A stretch of 64,000 bases of DNA from Strix aluco (Eukaryota; Chordata; Aves; Strigiformes; Strigidae). Position 1 is the stretch's first letter. Each line of letters starts with the position of its first letter. The notes under the pieces are model-generated. The model saw nothing but the letters and a program-made list of their open reading frames with translations. It was not told the origin of the DNA and did not search any database. The DNA lies in assembly GCF_031877795.1 (NCBI RefSeq), contig NC_133932.1:92967994-93031993 (forward strand), in the 5' to 3' direction. The translations under genes were made by a program, and so were the position numbers. Shown here piece after piece: positions 55,008-64,000 of this stretch.

Positions 55008-55187
55008 AAATAACGTTGGCTTAGGTATAAATACATTTTCTTCTTCATGTTCTGGCAGCAGTTTTACTGAGGGGCTTGATTTGTTTTTTGCAGTTGAACT
55101 TTTTACATCAGTATGAGACTGAGGTAAAGTTTGTTCATAGCGTTTACCATGTAGACTAATTAGTATCTGTTTCATTGTGGCTAGTTC
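55008..55187 (-). CDS. PIBF1: PIBF1 penultimate coding exon
   Basis: A 180-nt exon of 60 codons, phase 0 at both ends. Acceptor TTTTATAG|GAACTAGCC, donor TTATTT|GTAAGTA (near-consensus). It encodes ELATMKQILISLHGKRYEQT, then a Ser/Lys-rich variable stretch, then EHEEENVFIPKPTLF. The ELxxMKQIL start and the EHExxxFxPKPTLF end match the C-terminal region of vertebrate PIBF1 as I recall it; the middle diverges. The first 20 residues look helical and may end the protein's coiled coil. An ATG-started ORF reading through the donor ends in intronic residues that are not real. Confidence 0.88.
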
Positions 55188-56715
55188 CTATAAAACCACA
55201 AAAGAACAATGCTAAGTTATTAAGTAAAATTACATTTGAACCTATTAAATATTTATTTGTTAATAATAAATTTTTTATTCACCAAACTAAATGTGTAAGT
55301 GGATAAGTAAATCTAACAAGCATGAACATATAGTTGTCATAATTAATAAGATTACTAACTGGACACTTTTACTAAAGTAAGAAAATAAAAAAGACACACG
55401 ATTTATACAACTCAAATTTTGTGTTGCTTAAAGGCTGTAAAAGAGAACATTTACTGTGTAATAAGGAACCCACTATCTCTTTTAACTTAACCTTCCATTT
55501 AATTTAAAAGAATTTTTTGGAATTTGTTTTGTCAGGCTGAAGGTGTTCACAAATCTAATTTGAATGACTGTGACAAATTGTACTTTCAAGCGCTAAGTCT
55601 TGCGCAGAAGTCTTATAAATATATTACTAGAAATATATATGTGTCTTTATATCTAGATCATAAAAGAAAACTCAATAAAAAACCTTAAGAGGACCTACAG
55701 CAAAAATGGGATCAGAGCAGAAAAGAAATTTTGTGAGAAATGAAAGTTCCAACATGGGAAAAGAAAAACAAGACCATATAGAAATGCAGACTTTTTTGAT
55801 GTTCTAATAATTTGCTTTGTAAACAATTTGGATTAATTAAAAAGTAACATTTTCTTACTACTTAGCTGAACAAAACAGATTATTCAAAATGTAGAGCAGA
55901 GCAAGAAAAGAAAAAACATAGTATTTTGTGACTTTAACTGGATTTCTTTTGTCATCTTGCATCACCTACTGCCCAACATTCTTTCACCCTACATGTAATG
56001 GGTGTAATTACTATAAAATAAGTTACAGAATTTAAAGCATTATTTATTATTATTATTTAGAACATTTATTATTGCACAACTGGAACAGAAAGGTCAGTAG
56101 AAAAGCCTTTCAAAGTAAACTTTAACACCATTTTACATTTTTAAAACTATTAATGTTTTTGTTTGCTTGCTTTTTACAAATGCTGTTGTCTTCAATAAGC
56201 AATACTGTTAATATATTAGCATTCTATATAATTAACATTCTGTCTTATCTTTCCACCAGAACAGGGTAACTCGTATTTATAGCTGAATGACAAATGTTTG
56301 TTATTGTACCTATTTCTTAATACTTGCCATAAAATTACATTGATGCACACTCTATTTTCATTGCATTATTAGTAACAAGTTAAAAAAACCCCTCAGTCTT
56401 CTAAAACATTCCTGCCATATACCTTCTCTCTGTCCACTGCTGCCTTTAATACAAGATACAAAGTCAAAAGAATTATGCTGTTGCCTTTAAATTGTCCCAC
56501 ACTAACTCAGTTATATGAATGGATGTTACACTCCACAGACCAGCTTTATCGAGTGTACAAATTGTTCTTGTATCTCAGTCATTTAATATTAACTATTTGC
56601 ATAATTCAGCCATGTGTGGTGGCATGTTGAAACAGCATGACTGCAGAGCAGCTGTTTAAAAGGACTGCATAGTTGATGCCAACATGTTTTTCAAAGTTGT
56701 AAACTCTGCAAAGAT

Positions 56716-56729
56716 GTTGCCAAAGCAAC
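56716..56729. promoter_or_regulatory. Perfect RFX X-box match in PIBF1 intron
   Basis: GTTGCC-AA-AGCAAC fits the X-box consensus GTNRCC-N(0-3)-RGYAAC exactly and is the centre of a near-perfect inverted repeat (TGTTGC/GCAACA). RFX factors drive ciliary genes and PIBF1 is a ciliary gene, but X-boxes normally sit at promoters and this one is about 1.5 kb upstream of the penultimate exon. Confidence 0.4.
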
Positions 56730-58499
56730 ACATAGACAGAATTTCTTGATGAAAATAACTCAAGCAAGTATACAGCAAATAAATACACCATCACAGGAGA
56801 TCAAATTGTCCATAAACAATGTTTTGACATTAACAAGTGCTGTTCCTATACTTAAATTGCATTATTCTGTGGACCAAATAGTTGCATGTTTAAACAAGGC
56901 AAAACCCGAAAACTATCACACAGATTTCAGTAACAGAGTTGAAACCTGTATGTGTAGGGTCAAATTCTCTTGTGTCAAGATCCACTCGGCAGTCTAAGGT
57001 CTGGTCTACCTCACAGAATCTGTCCTGTACTTGACAGCCTGTTTTCAGACTTGGAATAGGCTCTGGAGAGTCAGCTCGAACACGAGCTTTGCCTGCGACA
57101 GGAGAATTCCCTACTGTGAAGCTAGGGAAGGAATGACAGGGAGTGGGGATGACAAATTAGCCCACAACGAATAAGTTATTTTGGCATTGCAGTCAAATTT
57201 ATCATGAGAATTTAGCTAAAGTTGCCTTAATGTTTGTTCTAAAATCCTTCCACATTTAGTGAGAAAGACCTTAACAAACTTGGCAAAATAGCACGGAAAA
57301 CACTGAATCCAATAGAATCATTTGTATGTGTACTGCTAAACAAGAAAAGAAAATTGGCCCAACACATTTGCAAGAGATTTGCTGTTTTCAACCAAGGAAA
57401 TATTGAAAACAAAGTTCTACCTTGAACTGCAATAATTTTACCCATCTCTTTAGATTTCTCTGCTCCTGAACACAATTTTAATTCTTAGCTTCACTTTTAA
57501 ATTCTAAACAAAGAGTCATTAGCACTACCTGCTGCTGCTAGCATGCTACCATGATTCAATAATATTTTCCAGTCTTAAAACCTGTCAAGTTGGTCTAGAA
57601 AGCTTAGTAAGGAAAAAGAAGCATTGGAGATTGTGCTTAGCAGAAATATGTGAACTTGTTCCAGTGTGAACAGGACCTTGAAAAAAAAGGGGAAAGGAGG
57701 TATAGAGTTCAAAATGGATGGAAAGAATCTTTTGTGTAGAAGGACATGTATTAGTTTCAGGATAAGTTAAGTAAAAGAAGATGTGAAGAGAAATGGATGG
57801 TTAAAATTTTTATACATTTCTACTGTCTCAAGTCCACAGTCCTATGTCCAGGCAGAGCTGTGCAAATTGTTTACTTACAGTATTCACTTCAGTTACTCAG
57901 TGCACTGTAGAAACAGTGTTGCTAAAGCTCTACATGTCCCAATTTCTCTGTGGAGGTATCTGGTCCTTGCCACGCTGGCTCCTGGATGTATAAGCAAGCT
58001 GTGCTATGCAAGCTGTGTGTCACTGAGTTGAGGCTTCCAGGTCTGAGGGCTTTGGCGGGCCAGAGAGCAATCCTGCTTAGGAGGACTATAAGTACTAAAC
58101 ACCTCTGAGTGGATTCACCCAGCTCCTCTCTGTGCTGGCTTTACAGCTTTGGTCTCACTGTCCCAAACTTTGGGAACACAAGCACCCATTCCCTGCTTAC
58201 ACTGTGGGGATGTGGCAGTGCAGATACATGGAAAACAATGCAGTTAGCAAGAAAAGGTGGATTAAGATGAAACAGGGAAAAAATTAAAAGTATGGAGGTG
58301 GCACAAACCCACTCTTTATGTACAACGAGGGTCACCCATACAAGCAAGTATCAGGGTTATACTCTATTATTAAATATTTTGAAAGTCTGTCCACAGAAAC
58401 CTGATGAATTTTTGTTAAGGATGCTAACCTGCTCTACCAGCACAAATGCCAAAAAACAAAGTAATGAACTGTATGACGCATTAAGTGGGATTTAACTCA

Positions 58500-58620
58500 A
58501 GCTTATAACACCTAAATTTATGTGTCTAAACTTAAGTATCTACACATGAGCTAGGAATCTAATTTTCCATTACAGACAGTACTCAGAATTGGACACCTAT
58601 TGTCTGCTGAACTGTGTCAT
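58500..58620. repeat. Possible old dispersed-repeat relic ('cacctaaat' type)
   Basis: Repeated short words (ACACCTAAAT, TGTCTAAACTTAAG, GACACCTA) around an ATTTTCC core resemble an old sauropsid SINE-like repeat. Similar words occur near 16220-16450 and 20570-20640 in KLF5 intron 3. Weak evidence. Confidence 0.25.
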
Positions 58621-61600
58621 AACAACACTAGCCATATTGACCAGGCTGCCACCGACTATAAAGCAAAGCAAGATGCTTACCTCACCGTGGACACCTCCAT
58701 TAGATACCTAAATGTAGTTGTCATAAGCTGAATCCATTTCTCACCTCACCCTCCTTATCATTTACTTTTCTCAGCCTTCTACTTCACTTAAACCAACTTT
58801 CATTCTGAATAGCCAATGTGCAAGCATGCCCTTGCACACATATCTGTAGTATCAAATTGCTGTGTTAAAAAGAATTGCATTTTTAGAACAGGCATTGACA
58901 CCACAGATAGTCCACTCTTCTTAAACATACCTAGGTTCATACTTTAGAACAATCTAACATCCTGTATTCCACTTACTTATGCACATTAATTCACATTTAA
59001 TGAAGATTACTTAACTATAAAAGAATCACTGAAAATTTTGCATGCATAACCAGAAGGTAGTTGGAATTCAAAATAAATTACTAGAATGAATGGACTGAGA
59101 ACAATGGGAGCTATGTAGCAGGAGGTGAAGTAAGGTAACATGTATTGCATTGTAAATAGTATCAGAAGAACTTACTTGCTTATTTCCATTTATTTTGGTA
59201 CTGCGATGTCCAACAACCTTCGTTAAAAATAGCAAAAGCAATTTTGTGTGCCAATACAGAGAAGGTGATATTTAGGTACAAACAAAGGATAGGCACCAAT
59301 CTTTTCCATGATGTTAATTAATTAAAATGTTTTCTGTTTTGGGATTTTCCCTAATTCTACCTTGTTAATTTATTGGGCTGAATGCTATCAGTGCTGTTGC
59401 TATGGAACTCTGATTACGGTACATCATATTTAAATCATCAAGCTTTGAAACAGTGTTAAAGGAACCAAACCAAAGAAGTGTCAATAATTTTTAAAAGGTA
59501 AAGTAAAAAAGGCAAAATAATTGGATGCTATCTGCTCATATTCTATTTTAGAAGAATCTGAGATTCTTATGATGATGTTTGATCTCAAAGCAAGTAAAAA
59601 TAAATTATATTTTACCTAAAACTGTTTTTACCTGTTTATTATGGATAATTAAAATAGTACCTAGAAAAATGCAGACTGAAGATCAGTTTGGGAATATGAA
59701 GGATAAAATTTCATTCCTTCAACTAGCAATGCAACTAGAAGATAGAGACAAGCAAATGCAAAAATAAGGCATGCAGCAATATAAAATATAAATGTAGTTT
59801 GAGTTACAGACACTACAAAGGGATCTCTATTAACATTGTTTTTGTTGTCCTTGATACATGCTCAAACATACATGTACCAGAAAAGCATCTTATGTTTTCC
59901 TAATTCAGTCCTACAAATTCAAAATTAGTCTAATATTAAATATTATAACAAAATCATAACTTACATAATCAAAACAAAATGAAAAGGAATTGCTTGATAT
60001 GAAAAATGATTGAGGCATAAAAAGGAATGGTGTTTTATCAAGTAAATAATTGATGAAGTATATGAAAAAATTGCCTATATTAAGCACAATAGGTATTTAC
60101 CAAGATAGTAATTCCATTTTTCAGTGGATTGTCAACAAGCGTAAAGATTTTTCTTTTTACTATCTCTGTCATGTAACTATAATCAAAGCAAGAAAGAATC
60201 CTCCCTGTGCACTCAAAAGCTTGCAAAGCCACTTAACATTATATATGTGTGTCTATAATTATAATAAATATGTAAATTCATATACGCAGTTAAAATTATA
60301 TATATTTATATATCATGCTCTGGAAGCAGATGCAAAATAAGAGTCTAAGAAAAAGCAACTGGCTTACAGGAATCAATTACATAAATGTCAATTCTTATGT
60401 TCTTATGGCAGGGATGTCTTGCACCTTCAAATAATCTCCCTACAACGATCTTAAAAAGACACTTTACATAGATCAAACAGAACAGCTGGAAGTGATCAGT
60501 AGGAAGAGATATCTACCTTTCTGGCCTGAAGATAATTCATTCTGATGGTAAATTTAATGTTTTTTCATATCACTAAAATAATCACAGAAGAAGCCAATGT
60601 GTGTCAGGTCCATCTGGCTCCTTCCTCATGCAGTAAAGCCCGTGGTTACTGTACTCAGATAAATATTGTCTAAAGCAAAAGTGACCCTAACAACAGCATG
60701 TACCATCACCTGAACCTTTACCATGACAAACGGTATTCTACTTTTAGCTTTACATATAGAATTTATGATTGCAAACTTCACCTTGGATTAGAATTCCATT
60801 TTGAAGCAGAGAACTTGTCTTATGGAAGCTGAACAAGAAATTTCTCTCCTAGAAAATGTATCAGGTTCTGGCAGAATCAGTGAATTTTGATGACTGACAA
60901 GTGTTCCCAGAGAAGAAAACAGCATAAATTCCCAGTAAAAGGACGTAAACACAGAAAAGGCACTAAATACTATGATCTTTAAACAAGAAAATCAATTTCA
61001 CTGACAAAATCAGATAAATCAGCTGAAGGAGGGATAAAAACAGAGGTTTGCGTCCCTCAAAGATGCTGATCAAAACTTAAGGTCTCTCAGAATTTGTGAG
61101 TCAAGCACTAAGATGATGATTTTAGATGTGTGTCCCTACCCCCAATCTCTAAATCTTCTGTATTGTTAGAGTAAAGCATGTATGTTCAGGACCTCCTTTG
61201 GAAAGCTTGTATTCCTCAGTTTAACTGCCATATGGTCCCCATGTGCTTAAATTATAACTCAAAATAAAAATATGTATCCAGGCTGGAGAAACTTGAGATT
61301 ACAGCACTGTCTTTAGGTCCAAGAACAGTTGACTGTACAGCTCCTGTTGCATAGAGGGGACTGGACAAAAAAATTGCTTCACAAGAGACTTAGTGCACTA
61401 CACCTTGAGTCCAGAGACTGGACTCTTCTCAATGTGCGAGCCAAATAGTAGGTGTGGGTTTAGCAGTCTGGTGACTATTCTGGCTATATTAACTTCTAAA
61501 AAAACAACAATAAAAACAATAGCTATAATTGTTATACATGCAAGAGAGGGAAGACAGCCGTACTGGGATGAAAAACATGTTCGTGCTAGGTCAACACAAT

Positions 61601-64000
61601 CTGTCTTCACATGCACATATCCTCCCATTTAGGCAGCTAGTGTAGTCTTCAAACAACAAGTCAGCACAGGGAGAAACAGAGTTCAGAAAATGAGGTTATA
61701 GGTATGTTAAAGAACACTGACTTAAGAAACCTAAACCAGCATTTAAGAATGCTATATCAATTTGGTAGTGCTTTGTAAAGAGCACATTTCAGAAACGATT
61801 TCTGAGTCTCTTAAGAATTAAAAGTTCATGTTCAATATGGAAATGTTCTTGGGATGATTCAAAGAAAAAAAAAATATACTTCCTATAACTCCTTCTTGAG
61901 AGAAAGTGATCTCAATCTGGAAAAGGGTAGGGCAGGGTGGTTCAGAAGGAACTGTCTCCAGAGTTTTCTGTCTCAGGGTGTTCTGTAGCGTCAAGCTTGA
62001 TGGGCCTATAAAGTGATGGTAGAGAAAATACTAAGGATATTGTCCTCTATGAAATCTGTGCATTTTCTAACTTAAATCCCTCTTAGAGCCCTACTGTGAT
62101 TTTATGTGAAAGTAAAGGTGTGTCAAAAGTAAAGTTGTTATCATTTAACAGCTGATACTAAGATGGGGAGGGATCTTTGTGAGAACTCTCGTTGGAGTTC
62201 AGCTTTGGAACATGAGACTGGAAACTTGGTAGGACTTCCTCACATTGACCTTTAGGTATCTTCAGTAATAATACTTAAAACTAGGTAAACTAGCTTGTCT
62301 GATTCTTCTACATAGCTGCTGGTGAGAAATTCATAGGTTACAATTAATTTTGCTGATTTTAGATGAGGATATGGTAAATCACACCGTAATAGTGTCTGTT
62401 TTTATTTTCTGACTACAAATCCTTAGAGGATTTTCAGATGTAGACATCTACACTACAGATTTTTAAAATTAGGTAAGATTAATCTCTGCTACTTCGCCAC
62501 TTGACTTGACAAACAACTTGTCAGATCATCTTTACACTGGTAGTACTCTTTAATATCGCTGGAGTTCACTGGTTAAAATGGAGGCAAACAAACAGAGCCT
62601 TCTGTACAGATTGTTGGCATAGAACATCAAGTTACTGACATATTTCTGGAGAACAGACCAGAGGACTGAAATAGAACCTGGTTCCACCTTTCAACATATG
62701 CAATGACTTGCATACAACACTTTGAAGAAAAAGTTTGAGTATGGTGCTCTAACTTTGGAGTGCACTTAGAGAAAGGAAACGTGTATGTGTCATTAGCAAG
62801 GAAGGAGACTTGTGAACAAAAACAGTATCTAGAATGTCTCCTCTTTAGAATTACTGACAATTCACATAAAGAATTATTTTAGAACTGTTCCTCACAGATT
62901 TTATTTCTGCCGAACAGCTAGAGAGACACTGCAGAAGGGCTATACCCTATAACCTGGAATGAATTATTTGTCTCCCTTTTTTGGCTGAAAGTGGAAAAAA
63001 GACCAACACTATTAGCACAGAATTAACAACACTGGACATTAATATTAATGATGACAAAGTGTGAAATAGTAGAAAGACACTACAGAAGCTCCATTTTGAT
63101 GTGACAGCAAAACGAAGCAAATGATCAGTCAGTCCATTCCACTATTTATGACTGCAGATGGATAGGACGCAGTGGCACAAATGGTGCAAATTCAGCTTCA
63201 ACAGTGGAATGCTCTGGGCTTGTGCCTATCAAGAGCAGAACCTACATGCATAACAGAGCTCAAAGAAGAGTCTAACAACCACCTATGCAATTAAGAAAAT
63301 ATCACAAGTCATGGTTTAATCCCTCGTGTAAGGCAGAGTGTATTTGACATAGTTGCATCCTCAACTGCAGCTGTATTAAAAATATGAGAAGTCAGCAAGA
63401 ATTCTGGTGTGAGATTTGCACATATGGTCATCTTAGGCACATGGATACACATTGTAAAGCTGGAAACTGGAAGACAGTATGAAATGTCCTGATCAAACAA
63501 ATGAACCTGATAACTGAGTGGTGGAAAGATGCCAGACCATATGCAGGACGTTGATAGCTTCTCTGAACTACACTTAATTCAGTTCTCTATATCCCAGTGC
63601 ATATAAAAACTTAAAATGAACTGACAGATCTGTGACTATATGGATCTACAAACAAATTCCAGTTTTATAAAGTGAATGCATTAGAACTGTGGCAACAATA
63701 AAATGTCCCAGTCATTGCAGTGAATGGCTTCTCTCTTCAGATACATAAAAATCTCTGCCTATGTCAGCTGTATCTTAAATTTGTTCTTGAGAGTGAAATC
63801 CTTCTAACTCCTTATGAAAAATAGGAAATAATTTGTCTCATAATTCAGAACTTGCATGTCAAATTCTGAGGTTTTTTTTTCCACTTTTTGTATTGATGAT
63901 CAGAAATATATTTGCAATTATAACTGGGACTAAATCATCAAATTTTTTTTAAGCTGAGCCATTGTGACATTCATTTACTCAAATTCAAGTTTAATAAGAA

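Larger units (their letters stand above)
52490..64000 (-). other. PIBF1: PIBF1 gene, 3' part (last two exons; continues past the window)
   Basis: The minus strand carries the last two coding exons of progesterone immunomodulatory binding factor 1 (CEP90). This coiled-coil protein of centriolar satellites and distal centrioles is required for ciliogenesis; human mutations cause Joubert syndrome. The evidence is the in-phase join at PTLF|TNKEAP, conserved blocks, splice sites, and same-strand position upstream of KLF5 as in human. The human protein has 757 residues; the 78 here are its C-terminus. I looked for the preceding exon (ending in a Glu codon before ELATMKQIL) between 55.2 and 64 kb and did not find it, so it probably lies beyond the window. 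Confidence 0.85.
55188..64000 (-). other. PIBF1: PIBF1 intron sequence reaching the window edge
   Basis: Acceptor TTTTATAG at 55188. No further PIBF1 exon was found up to 64000. The sequence is AT-rich with short reading frames only. An RFX X-box match (56716) and a possible old dispersed repeat (58500) are listed separately. I scanned by eye, so a short exon could have been missed. Confidence 0.6.

Noticed and set aside
58670-58710. A minus-strand donor (GTGAG|GTAAGC) considered as the preceding PIBF1 exon.
   Set aside because: The residues before it (GGVHGE) do not match PIBF1 and there is no supporting upstream frame.
59172-59240. A possible minus-strand exon before a GTAAGTTC donor, as the preceding PIBF1 exon.
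   Set aside because: The open frame ends in NGNKQ and does not resemble the conserved PIBF1 residues expected before ELATMKQIL; the acceptor is weak.

Overview
The window is vertebrate nuclear DNA, most probably from a bird. It has a CpG-island promoter, GT-AG introns, long AT-rich noncoding stretches and few transposons. The mobile elements I can identify are CR1-type LINE relics, the dominant LINE class of birds and other sauropsids. A crocodilian or turtle cannot be fully excluded. There are no bacterial or phage features.

The central gene is KLF5 (Krüppel-like factor 5), on the minus strand. All four coding exons are present: 32343-32119, 30167-29297, 28191-28132 and 15580-15402. They join in phase into a 444-residue protein with three C-terminal C2H2 zinc fingers. 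The 3' UTR runs from 15401 to about 13630 and ends at an AATAAA followed by a GT-rich microsatellite. A CpG island of about 1.7 kb (roughly 31.3-33.0 kb) covers the promoter, exon 1 and the start of intron 1, and a TATAAATA motif lies at its upstream edge.

Upstream of KLF5 in gene sense, on the same strand, are the last two coding exons of PIBF1 (CEP90): 55187-55008 and 52753-52697. The order PIBF1 then KLF5, on one strand, is the arrangement on human chromosome 13. The rest of PIBF1 should lie beyond 64000. The PIBF1-to-KLF5 spacer is about 19.5 kb and holds two degraded CR1 elements, one plus-sense at about 39.6-40.5 kb and one minus-sense at about 50.07-51.06 kb, plus a perfect 28-bp palindrome at 36441-36468.

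The left 13.6 kb is the 3' flank of KLF5, facing KLF12 if synteny holds. I find no convincing gene there. It has an (AAAAT)n microsatellite, a 30-bp tandem duplication, a hairpin-forming segment and one 228-codon ORF of unknown meaning. KLF5 intron 3 (12.55 kb) is noncoding as far as I can see.

No new biological system was found. The observations most worth checking are the KLF5 3'-UTR control elements (paired Pumilio sites, AU-rich nonamer, microsatellite-type poly(A) signal), the CGG repeat in the KLF5 5' leader, and the 28-bp palindrome.
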